Of a stretch of DNA of 7,295 bases, positions 1-7,006 are shown one piece after another. Each line of letters begins with the position of its first letter. The first letter of the stretch is position 1. The position numbers were made by a program, and so were the translations under genes. This stretch comes from Granulicella sp. UBA5172 (lineage in GTDB: Bacteria > Acidobacteriota > Terriglobia > Terriglobales > Acidobacteriaceae): positions 1-7,295 of the forward strand of contig DHWW01000299.1 in the NCBI GenBank assembly GCA_002413385.1. Reading direction: 5' to 3'. The notes below the pieces were generated by a model, which saw only the letters and a list, made by a program, of their open reading frames with translations, made no database searches and was not told the origin of the DNA.

Positions 1-1
1 G

Positions 2-316
<315 letters not shown>

Positions 317-411
317 GTGAGTGGTTGGCCTTGATCGGATGAACGCAGTACTCCGGGAAACGACATGAGCTGCAAAACCCGCTGACCAACCTTTTGATTT
401 TAGCAGAAGTT

Positions 412-453
412 GAGCGCGGTTGAGGGCGATGTGTCTCGTCTTCAACCGCGCTC
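412..453 (-). terminator. Strong hairpin after the OmpA-like gene
   Basis: A perfect 12-bp inverted repeat pairs gagcgcggttga (412-423) with tcaaccgcgctc (442-453). The loop is 18 nt and can add about four inner pairs. It lies 33 bases past the stop codon of the - strand gene. On the - strand the stem is followed by AACTTCTGC with no real U tract, so it is a weak intrinsic terminator or a 3' stabilising structure. Confidence 0.5.
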
Positions 454-485
454 GTGATTCCGTGCTGCACGAGGTGCGTGCCACG

Positions 486-2219
486 TTACATGGACGGCTT
501 GTCCGGGGGTGCAGTCGGAGCTGGAGTTGTTGGTGCAGGGGCTGCTGGAGTCGTCACCGCCGGTGCAGGGGTTGCAGCCTGCGGGTGAGGTTTGGACAGA
601 ACCTTCTTGCGGCGTGGAGTGCCATAGGCCTGCCCATGGCGAACGATGGACTTCTCATCGAATGTTTGGGCGTTCGAGCCGTTGAAGATGGCACCTGCAG
701 GAACCAGCGTATTGGTGATGGTCTTGCCGGTGGGTTCGCCGGTCCGCAGTTCAATACGGGAGGGGTCGATGCCCTTCTCCTGGGTCAGGTACTGCCGTGC
801 GTTGAGGGTACGTTCAGCAGCGGCGGAGGGCTTCTCGTTGGGTGCGGAGTTGCCCACGATGATGAGCCGTGCATCGGCCTGCTGGTTGAGGGTTAGAGCA
901 ATGTCATCGAGGCAGCCCTTGGCTTCATTGTCAACTCGCTCGGGGCGACGGAGGTCGCGGGTAAAGCTGAGGCTGCAGAGTGGCTGGGTCTGTGGGATCA
1001 CAGGGGCCGGAGGAGCCGTGATGATGACGTCGGTCGTGGCTGTGGCGGTCTTGCCGAGATCGTCGACCACGTTACACGTCACAGTAATGGTGCCTGGGCT
1101 GAGGCCGGCGGTGACGAGCTTGGCGGTTGGTCCTGAGCTGGCAATGACGCCGGCTGTTGCGGTGTAGGAGTAGGTCAGCGGACGATTCTGAGGACTGGAG
1201 CCGACGGTGCTGATTTCGATGTCTGTGCCCGAGATAGCAGTGCTGGGGTTAACGCTGCAGGTCAGGGTTGGTGGTTCAAATGCCTTTACGGTGAAGGGGG
1301 CAGCGCAGGAGGCTTGCTGGCGCGCCCTGGAGCCTTGCTGCACATGCCCTATGACCGCGTATTCCCCGGGAGCCGTGCCGGTGGTATCGATTGTGGCTTC
1401 AGGTCCGGAGGCCATGACCTTGCCGCCATTGGAGGTCCAAGTGTAGACGGGGGTCTTTTTGGGGTTCAGATGCAAGGCGTTCGATTCGATTTTGACGGGG
1501 TCGCCGGGGAAGACACTGGGGGGCTGAGCGCCGCAACCAAGCATCACGGGGTACGGGGGCTGGACGTCGCCGAAATGGGCGACGATGCCACCGGAGAGTT
1601 TCAAATTATCGATCTCTCCGAAACCTCCCTGAGTTCCGGCTGGAAGAAGCAATGGGCCGTAAACCACCTGGGAGTACTGGAAGTCTGCCTGGATGGGGCG
1701 AATAGAAAAACGATGGTGGAACAAGGGGAGCGAGAGATCGACGCCAGCGCCCCCTGTGACTCCCCAACCCCACATGAGGGACTGCGCAGCGGGACCATTG
1801 GTGCGCTCACCGCCGCCGAGAAGATGGACGAAGGGAACGAATGGCCCAAGAGGAAGACGGAAGACGGGGCCGCCCTCGGCTGTGTAGATCAGCTGGCTGC
1901 AGGTTTCGCCGGTGCAGCTCGGAATGTAGGCGGTGTGTTCCGTTGTGCCGGAGAAATATCCACCCTCCATCTGCACGCCGAAGTAACGATTGAAGTAGAC
2001 CGAGACGCTGGCTGTCGCATTGGGATTGAAGACAGACTGGTATTGATAGCCATTGACACCGCTATTGAGCGGATGAAAGTAGCCATAGCCGCCGTAGATA
2101 TCAACTCGAGAATCTACATGTTCCGTGCGGCCCTTAGTCGCCTGAGCGGGGCAGAAAGCCGCAGTGCCAAGACTGATCAGAGCTAGAACTAGACGAGTCA
2201 AATGGGTGAGGCGTGGCAT
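486..2219 (-). CDS. Secreted outer-membrane protein: beta-barrel-like, two Ig-like domains, OmpA-like C-terminus
   Basis: This 577-residue protein has a Sec signal peptide (hydrophobic LVLALISLGTAAF, likely cleaved after AQA at residue 27). Residues about 30-218 alternate aromatic and polar residues in short strands (IYGGYGYF, MEGGYF, GGAGVDLSLPLF), as in small outer-membrane beta barrels. Residues about 228-312 and 316-401 look like two Ig/PKD-type domains, each with a Cys pair that could form a disulphide. Residues about 412-510 resemble an OmpA-like peptidoglycan-binding domain (AAERTLNARQYLTQEKGIDP). R470 aligns with the conserved Arg, but the usual G-x-T-D segment is replaced by VGNSAPNEKP. 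The last 35 residues are Pro/Ala/Thr-rich. A GGAGG site lies about 10 nt upstream of the ATG. The protein probably links or spans the outer membrane. Multi-domain proteins of this kind occur in Acidobacteria, but the specific role is unknown. Confidence 0.85.
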   Translation of the reverse strand: MPRLTHLTRLVLALISLGTAAFCPAQATKGRTEHVDSRVDIYGGYGYFHPLNSGVNGYQYQSVFNPNATASVSVYFNRYFGVQMEGGYFSGTTEHTAYIPSCTGETCSQLIYTAEGGPVFRLPLGPFVPFVHLLGGGERTNGPAAQSLMWGWGVTGGAGVDLSLPLFHHRFSIRPIQADFQYSQVVYGPLLLPAGTQGGFGEIDNLKLSGGIVAHFGDVQPPYPVMLGCGAQPPSVFPGDPVKIESNALHLNPKKTPVYTWTSNGGKVMASGPEATIDTTGTAPGEYAVIGHVQQGSRARQQASCAAPFTVKAFEPPTLTCSVNPSTAISGTDIEISTVGSSPQNRPLTYSYTATAGVIASSGPTAKLVTAGLSPGTITVTCNVVDDLGKTATATTDVIITAPPAPVIPQTQPLCSLSFTRDLRRPERVDNEAKGCLDDIALTLNQQADARLIIVGNSAPNEKPSAAAERTLNARQYLTQEKGIDPSRIELRTGEPTGKTITNTLVPAGAIFNGSNAQTFDEKSIVRHGQAYGTPRRKKVLSKPHPQAATPAPAVTTPAAPAPTTPAPTAPPDKPSM

Positions 2220-2227
2220 TGCGGCGT

Positions 2228-2234
2228 TTCCTCC
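2228..2234 (-). promoter_or_regulatory. Ribosome binding site of the OmpA-like gene
   Basis: On the - strand GGAGGAA precedes the ATG at 2219 by about 8-10 nt. It supports this start, which is also the one that gives a complete signal peptide. Confidence 0.7.
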
Positions 2235-2600
2235 AGATGTCTATTCGTGTTGAACTTACTGCGTCTGCGTGTCGTTTACAGAAGTTCCTTGAAATCACTC
2301 GTTTTGGTGCAGCGTTCTTCAGTATTTATCTCTTGCAGCTCATGGCGATCTTGAACGATGCCTCTGTTCATGACGCCCCGGACTTGATGCGTGCCTCTAA
2401 AGTAGATAAGCTCTAACATGATGACAAACTTGAGTCTACGTATTGCACGTTGTCCAAAGCAATGTGGAATTCGTGGTAAGAACTCGCAAGCGGCTGACCT
2501 TATCGCGCGAATAGCGCATGAAGAGTGTTGTATCTCTTAATTCTGGCCGGTCCATCCTCATCTCAGACTGCATTTTCAAAACATCACATCGGCCGTAAAT
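2235..2600. other. Divergent intergenic region between the OmpA-like gene and cysD
   Basis: This spacer must hold the promoters for both divergent transcripts. I see no convincing sigma-70 -35/-10 pair on either strand. Small structures present are an aagag/ctctt hairpin (2521-2538) and the short palindrome gcgcgaatagcgc near 2507-2519. No riboswitch core (for example SAM-I) is recognisable. The + strand frame at 2213-2416 could encode 67 residues, but it has no recognisable domain and no supporting context. Confidence 0.6.
2282..2288 (-). promoter_or_regulatory. Possible ECF sigma (sigma-E-like) -35 element
   Basis: The - strand reads GGAACTT, the consensus -35 core of sigma-E-type promoters. 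It is 63-69 bases upstream of the OmpA-like start, which would give a leader of about 30 nt. The expected -10 region (roughly 2258-2265) does not match a consensus well. A single 7-mer can occur by chance, so this is only a candidate. Confidence 0.2.
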
Positions 2601-2634
2601 GGGCTCCATTCGGGGCTCCAGTTGCGGGCCTCCA
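2601..2634 (+). repeat. Three direct repeats in the cysD leader, each with a CTCC core
   Basis: GGGCTCCA occurs at 2601-2608 and 2613-2620, and a one-base variant GGGCCTCCA at 2626-2634. The start-to-start spacing is 12 and 13 bases. The last copy abuts the cysD Shine-Dalgarno site. Each copy contains CTCC, complementary to the GGAG of that site. The nearest one (2630-2633) can form a tight 4-bp hairpin with 2637-2640. The repeats are seen directly; any regulatory role is inferred. Confidence 0.5.
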
Positions 2635-2640
2635 AGGGAG
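2634..2640 (+). promoter_or_regulatory. Ribosome binding site that sets the cysD start at TTG 2647
   Basis: AAGGGAG ends 6 nt before an in-frame TTG at 2647. The upstream in-frame ATG at 2599 has only catcggccgtaa before it, with no purine-rich site. Confidence 0.6.
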
Positions 2641-2646
2641 ATTACT

Positions 2647-3591
2647 TTGGTTATAGAGAGTCCGCCGAGCGAAGGTATCGCGAAGCTTCATCAGGAAAGA
2701 CTGAGTCATCTACAGGCATTGGAGGCGGAGAGCCTCTACATCCTGCGGGAAGCGGTGGCGGAGTTTGCGCGTCCGGTGATGCTGTACTCCATTGGCAAAG
2801 ATTCCAGTGTGATGCTGCGTCTTGCCCAGAAGGCGTTTTATCCGGGGAAGATTCCTTTTCCATTGCTGCATATCGATACCAGCTACAAATTTCCGGAGAT
2901 GATCACTTTCCGGGACACGTATACGAAGGAGATCGGCGCAGACCTCATTGTGCATCGGAATGAGGCTGCGATTGCGGATGGGGCAAGCCCCTGGAAGCTG
3001 GGAACGCAGAACTGCTGCGGAGCGCTGAAGACGCGTTCGCTGCTGGATGCGCTGGAGGCGGGCGGGTTTGACGCCGCGTTCGGCGGTGCTCGGCGGGATG
3101 AGGAAAAGAGCCGCGCGAAGGAGCGGGTGTACAGCTTTCGCGACGCTGCGGGGCAGTGGGACCCGAAGAACCAGCGGCCGGAGCTTTGGAGTTTGTACAA
3201 CTCTCGTCTGCGGAAAGGGGAGAGCATTCGCGTATTTCCGTTGTCGAATTGGACGGAGTTGGATATCTGGCTCTACCTCTATGCGGAACAGATTCCAATT
3301 GTGCCGCTGTATTACGCGGAGGAGCGGCTGGCGGTGATTCGTGGCGGAGCGATCACGCTGGTGTATGAGGGAATGCGGCTGCTGCCGGAGGAGAAGCCGG
3401 AGTTGATGAAGGTGAGGATGCGCTCGCTGGGATGCGCGCCGTGCACCGGCGCGATTCGGAGTGATGCGGAGACCCTGCCACAGATTATTGAGGAGTTGAT
3501 CGGGTTCCGGCGCAGTGAGCGCGAGGGCCGTGCGATTGATCACGACGAAGAGGGCTCTATGGAGTTGAAGAAGCGGGAGGGCTATTTCTAA
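2647..3591 (+). CDS. cysD: Sulfate adenylyltransferase subunit 2 (small subunit)
   Basis: CysD is the catalytic subunit of the CysDN ATP sulfurylase. It adenylates sulfate to APS and pyrophosphate in the cytoplasm, the first step of assimilatory sulfate reduction. From the TTG start it has 314 residues (E. coli CysD has about 302). It opens with the family pattern [20 protein letters not shown]. It carries the PP-loop nucleotide motif SIGKDSS (residues 48-54), then [31 protein letters not shown] and the C-terminal [10 protein letters not shown]. An ATG at 2599 would add 16 residues, but those read through the leader repeats, lack a ribosome binding site and show no family similarity. The TTG start is therefore preferred, although it is not proven. 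The stop codon overlaps the cysN start by one base (TAATG), implying translational coupling and equal amounts of both subunits. Confidence 0.95.
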   Translation: MVIESPPSEGIAKLHQERLSHLQALEAESLYILREAVAEFARPVMLYSIGKDSSVMLRLAQKAFYPGKIPFPLLHIDTSYKFPEMITFRDTYTKEIGADLIVHRNEAAIADGASPWKLGTQNCCGALKTRSLLDALEAGGFDAAFGGARRDEEKSRAKERVYSFRDAAGQWDPKNQRPELWSLYNSRLRKGESIRVFPLSNWTELDIWLYLYAEQIPIVPLYYAEERLAVIRGGAITLVYEGMRLLPEEKPELMKVRMRSLGCAPCTGAIRSDAETLPQIIEELIGFRRSEREGRAIDHDEEGSMELKKREGYF

Positions 3592-5246
3592 TGAGCACAT
3601 TGCCGTTAGTAGTGGATAGTCCGGGTGAGCAAAGGTTCCGTGCGTTTCTTGATTCGCATTTGGAGCAGGAGATGTTGCGATTTACGACCGCTGGTAGCGT
3701 CGACGATGGCAAGAGCACGCTGATCGGGCGGCTTTTGCATGACACGAAGAGTGTGTATGAGGACCAGCTGGCGTCGATTCGAGCGAGTCGTGTGAATCGC
3801 TCGGGTGGTGTGATGGACTTGTCCTTGCTGACGGATGGGCTTAAGGCTGAACGAGAGCAGGGCATCACGATCGACGTAGCGTATCGCTACTTTTCGACGA
3901 CGAAGCGGAAGTTCATTATCGCGGACACGCCGGGGCATGAGCAGTACACACGGAACATGGCTACGGGTGCGTCGACTGCGGATGTGGCGATTGTGCTGAT
4001 TGATGCAAAGGCGTTTATGAAGCTGGGTCAGCTGCTGCCGCAATCGCGACGGCATACGTACATCGCGAGCTTGTTGAGGATTCCGCATGTGGTTGCGGCG
4101 GTGAACAAGATGGACATCGTGGACTACAGCGAGGACGTGTTTGACAGGATATGCGCGGAGTTTACTGAACTCGCGAAACAGCTTGGTTTGAAGAGCGTTG
4201 AGGTGATTCCGGTCAGTGCGCTTGTCGGGGACAACGTGGTGGAGCGCAGTGCCGCCATGGACTGGTATGCGGGGCCGTCGCTTTTGGAGTACCTGGAAAC
4301 GGTGCCGTTGACGATTTCGGAAGCTGCGGCTGGGCCTTTACGGTTTCCTGTGCAACTGGTCGTAAGGCCGAATGCGGAGTTTCGCGGGTTCGCGGGTCGT
4401 GTAGAGCGCGGCGAGTTGCATCCAGGAATGCGGGTACGAGCGCTGCCGAGTGGTCGCGTTACGACGGTCAAGAAGATCGTTACCTATGACGGTGAACTTC
4501 AGGTTGCTAGTTTTCCGCTAAGCGTCACCGTGGAACTTGAGGACGAGATTGACCTCAGCCGGGGAGAGATGCTGGTTGCTGAGACCCAGACGGCGCCGCA
4601 GGTGAGCACAGCGTTTCGTGCGATGGTTGTGTGGATGCATGAGCAGCCGCTGGTTGCGGGGCAGACGTATCTGGCAAAGCACACGACGCGGACGGTGCGA
4701 GCCACAGTGCGGAGGATTCGATACGGTGTCGATATTCAATCGACGGAGCATCGTGAGAGTTCGCAGTTGCAGATGAACGATATTGCTGAAGTTGAGTTTG
4801 ACACGAGCTTGCCTCTGTTCTTCGACGCCTATACGGAAAATCGAGAGATGGGTGCGCTGATCCTGATCGATGCGGTGACGAACGCAACGGTTGGAGCGGG
4901 GATGATTCTGGCCGCGGTTGCGGCGCGGGAGGCAAATGCGAGTCCAGCTAAGGGAGCTGCCTTTATCTGGCTGCGTGGACTTCCTGACGCGGCAGTTGCG
5001 ATGTGCGAGACGCTGCGGGCTCAGGGACGCGCTGCGGTGATTGTGGATGATCCGCTTATTCCGGAAGGCTCGCTTGCTGGCGCTGTGCGTGCTTTGCAAC
5101 TGGCGGATGTTACGGCAATTTCGGCCCGCAGTGAGTTGGGCGAGACAACGATTGCGGCATTGCGGGAAGCTGCGGGGGAAGCTTACTTCGAGGCGATGGA
5201 TGAAGCTTTCTCGTGGCTTGGGTCATCTATGGAAGAGGAAAAGTGA
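3591..5246 (+). CDS. cysN: Sulfate adenylyltransferase subunit 1 (GTPase) with a vestigial APS kinase-like tail
   Basis: CysN is the GTPase subunit that couples GTP hydrolysis to APS formation by CysD. All G motifs are present: P-loop GSVDDGKST (35-43), GITID (91-95), DTPGHEQ (112-118), NKMD (172-175) and SAL (209-211). EF-Tu-like beta-barrel domains follow, to about residue 440. Between DTPG and NKMD the usual short loop after DA is about five residues longer than in the common family pattern (AKAFMKLGQLLPQS). The protein has 551 residues, whereas E. coli CysN has about 475. The extra tail, about 455-545, begins AFIWLRGLPDAAVAM. It lines up with the start of APS kinase (WLTGLSGSGKST pattern), but the P-loop Lys and Ser are replaced by V469 and A470, and the LDGD motif reads VDDP. 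The tail is also about half the usual kinase length. It is thus probably a catalytically dead CysC remnant. The gene overlaps cysH by one base (TGATG). Confidence 0.95.
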   Translation: MSTLPLVVDSPGEQRFRAFLDSHLEQEMLRFTTAGSVDDGKSTLIGRLLHDTKSVYEDQLASIRASRVNRSGGVMDLSLLTDGLKAEREQGITIDVAYRYFSTTKRKFIIADTPGHEQYTRNMATGASTADVAIVLIDAKAFMKLGQLLPQSRRHTYIASLLRIPHVVAAVNKMDIVDYSEDVFDRICAEFTELAKQLGLKSVEVIPVSALVGDNVVERSAAMDWYAGPSLLEYLETVPLTISEAAAGPLRFPVQLVVRPNAEFRGFAGRVERGELHPGMRVRALPSGRVTTVKKIVTYDGELQVASFPLSVTVELEDEIDLSRGEMLVAETQTAPQVSTAFRAMVVWMHEQPLVAGQTYLAKHTTRTVRATVRRIRYGVDIQSTEHRESSQLQMNDIAEVEFDTSLPLFFDAYTENREMGALILIDAVTNATVGAGMILAAVAAREANASPAKGAAFIWLRGLPDAAVAMCETLRAQGRAAVIVDDPLIPEGSLAGAVRALQLADVTAISARSELGETTIAALREAAGEAYFEAMDEAFSWLGSSMEEEK

Positions 5247-5950
5247 TGAACGACCTTTTGGAGAAATCGCTGGATGAGCCTGAAGTGCTTTCGGCCGAGG
5301 AGCTTGTGGCCGAGGTTGTGAGGCAGGAGAGCGCTGGCAAAGGCGTCTGCCTGACGAGCAGCTTTCAGACGGAAGATATGGTCGTGCTGCATATGCTCCG
5401 CGACCATCTGCCGCAGGTTGCGGTGATCTTCCTTGAGACGGGCTACCACTTTTCCGAGCTGATTGCGTATCGCGATCGGATGGTGCGCGAGTGGGGATTG
5501 AACCTGGTGAATGCGCTGCCGAAGACGACACTGGAGGAACACGAGAAAGAGTTCGGGTTGCTGCATATTGTCGAGCCGACGAAGTGCTGCGCGATCCGCA
5601 AGGTTGAGCCGTTGATGCGGTCGCTCGAGCCGTTCTCGTGGTGGTTCACGGGATTGCGTCGCGAGCAGTCTCCGACGCGGGCAGGTCTGAAGAAGATTGA
5701 AGACCATCGGTTGCCGACTGGAAAGATATTGAAGAAGGTGAGCGTGTTGGCGGATTGGGATTGGGCGCGGGTGGAAGGGTATGCGCGGGAGCATGGGATT
5801 CCGCGGCTGTCGCTGTATGACAGAGGGTACACCAGCATTGGGTGTGAGCCTTGCACGGCGGTTCCGGAGGCTGGGGCGGACGCCCGGAGTGGTCGTTGGG
5901 GTGGGAAGAAGCTGGAGTGCGGGATTCATACGTTCAGTGAGAAGCAGTAG
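5246..5950 (+). CDS. cysH: Assimilatory adenylylsulfate (APS) reductase, Fe-S type
   Basis: This 234-residue cytoplasmic enzyme of the CysH family reduces APS to sulfite and AMP using thioredoxin-type electrons. Visible motifs are the PP-loop variant SSFQTED (38-44), LETGYHF (63-69) and the Arg-rich TGLRREQSPTR. It has the catalytic Cys in ECGIH (C225). It also has both cysteine pairs that hold the [4Fe-4S] cluster, KCCAIRK (C114, C115) and GCEPC (C200, C203). Those pairs distinguish APS reductases from PAPS reductases of the E. coli type, which lack them. The ATG at 5246 overlaps the cysN stop and has AGAGGAAA just upstream. An in-frame GTG at 5213 would add 11 residues inside cysN and is less likely. 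The gene order cysD-cysN-cysH without an active kinase fits the direct APS route to sulfite. No sulfite reductase gene is in the window. Confidence 0.94.
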   Translation: MNDLLEKSLDEPEVLSAEELVAEVVRQESAGKGVCLTSSFQTEDMVVLHMLRDHLPQVAVIFLETGYHFSELIAYRDRMVREWGLNLVNALPKTTLEEHEKEFGLLHIVEPTKCCAIRKVEPLMRSLEPFSWWFTGLRREQSPTRAGLKKIEDHRLPTGKILKKVSVLADWDWARVEGYAREHGIPRLSLYDRGYTSIGCEPCTAVPEAGADARSGRWGGKKLECGIHTFSEKQ

Positions 5951-5966
5951 AATCGGCTGTTGGGTT

Positions 5967-5972
5967 GGAGGT
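5967..5972 (+). promoter_or_regulatory. Ribosome binding site of the XdhC-family gene
   Basis: GGAGGT lies 11 nt before the ATG at 5984, inside the 33-base gap after the cysH stop. No terminator or promoter is evident in that gap, so co-transcription with the cys genes is likely. Confidence 0.6.
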
Positions 5973-5983
5973 AGGATCGGATC

Positions 5984-7006
5984 ATGCGGGAGCGGCGCAA
6001 GATCGTGGAGCTTTGGCGGCGAGGGAAGGCTGCGGCGCTGGTGACGCTGGTGCGAGTCGAGGGGTCGAGCTACCGGCAAGTTGGGGCGCGGTTGCTGGTT
6101 ACCGTGGATGGAGAGTATGCGGGGTCGATCTCGGGCGGTTGCCTTGAGGCCGAGGTGGTGCGCAAAGCTGTCTGGATGACTCGTGCGGGAGCTGTGGTGG
6201 AGCGCTACTCGACGCTGTTCGACGACACGACGGAGATTCCTTATGGGTTGGGTTGCGGCGGAACGGTGGACCTGCTGGTTGAGCCTGCTGGAACGCCTGA
6301 GTTTGCGGCGCTGATGGAGGCTTTGGAGGCTTCGCTGCGGGGTGAGGAGCGGAGGGTTGTGACGTCGTTGCCGGAGGGCGGATTGCCGTTGCGGCGGGTT
6401 GTTGGCGATGCTGCTGTTGGGGGAATTGTGGAGTGGATTCAGGCTCCGCAGCGGTTGTATGTGTTCGGTGCAGGGGACGATGCGAAGCCGATGGTGCAGA
6501 TGGCTGCATTGCTGGGATGGGATGTTTGGGTGGTCGATGGACGAGCGCAGTGGGCTCGCGCGGAGCGGTTTCCGGAGGCGAAGCGGGTGATTGCCGCGGA
6601 GTCGTTCGAGGGACTTGAGGGGCTGGTGATTGGGCCACGTGATGCTGCGGTGGTGATGACGCATCGTTATGAGCAGGATCGGGTTTGGCTGGGTGAGTTG
6701 CTGGAGCGAGGACCTCGTTACCTGGGGATGTTGGGAGCTCGGCATCGGAGTGCGCTGCTGGTGAGCGAAGCGGCGGCGAAGCTGGGATGGAGTGTCGATC
6801 GCGCTTGTGCAGGGCTGTTTGCTCCGGTTGGATTGGACCTGGGAGGCGATGGCGCAGAGGCGATTGCGCTGGCGGTGGTTGCGGAGATCCAGGCTTGCTG
6901 TGAGGGAAAGCTGGGAGTCTCGCGGCGAATGACTCCGGAGATGGTTGCGGAGCAGGTTGCGAAGGGTGGAGCTTCGCGGTATCTGCAGGCGCAGTGCGCG
7001 CTGTGA
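5984..7006 (+). CDS. xdhC: XdhC/CoxI-family molybdenum cofactor maturation protein
   Basis: This 340-residue protein has both halves of the XdhC family. The N-terminal XdhC/CoxI domain shows VEGSSYRQVGARLLV, SISGGCLEAEV (48-58) and PYGLGCGGTVDLL (86-98). The C-terminal Rossmann-like domain shows LYVFGAGDDAKP (158-169), VVMTHRYEQD (223-232), RYLGMLGAR (245-253) and PVGLDLGGDGAEAIAL (281-296). Family members bind molybdenum cofactor, protect it, promote its sulfuration and hand it to xanthine-dehydrogenase-family hydroxylases. The target enzyme is not in the window. The gene overlaps the next one by four bases (GTGA), a MocA-like cytidylyltransferase, which supports a shared role in making the cytosine-dinucleotide form of the cofactor. 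It follows cysH closely, so sulfur assimilation and cofactor sulfuration may share a transcript. That last link is inference. Confidence 0.9.
   Translation: MRERRKIVELWRRGKAAALVTLVRVEGSSYRQVGARLLVTVDGEYAGSISGGCLEAEVVRKAVWMTRAGAVVERYSTLFDDTTEIPYGLGCGGTVDLLVEPAGTPEFAALMEALEASLRGEERRVVTSLPEGGLPLRRVVGDAAVGGIVEWIQAPQRLYVFGAGDDAKPMVQMAALLGWDVWVVDGRAQWARAERFPEAKRVIAAESFEGLEGLVIGPRDAAVVMTHRYEQDRVWLGELLERGPRYLGMLGARHRSALLVSEAAAKLGWSVDRACAGLFAPVGLDLGGDGAEAIALAVVAEIQACCEGKLGVSRRMTPEMVAEQVAKGGASRYLQAQCAL

Noticed and set aside
1314..2186. A 290-residue open frame on the + strand opposite the OmpA-like gene
   Set aside because: The - strand frame has a signal peptide, domain pattern and ribosome site; this one has none of these.
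2213..2416. A possible 67-residue + strand gene in the divergent spacer
   Set aside because: It overlaps the start of the OmpA-like gene on the other strand, has no ribosome site or recognisable family, and sits where promoters are expected.
2420..2646. A SAM-type or other riboswitch ahead of cysD
   Set aside because: Sulfur genes often have one, but no conserved core or the expected nested stems could be recognised by eye.
2710..3600. A 296-residue open frame on the - strand opposite cysD
   Set aside because: It is antisense to a strongly supported CysD and is Arg/Leu-rich with no domain.
4518..5099. A 193-residue open frame on the - strand opposite cysN
   Set aside because: It is a shadow of cysN with biased Arg/His/Leu composition and no start context.
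5183..6745. A 520-residue open frame on the - strand across cysH and xdhC
   Set aside because: It is antisense to two clear genes and its product is dominated by Arg, His, Pro, Gln and Ser, typical of the complement of GC-rich coding sequence. It has no recognisable domain.
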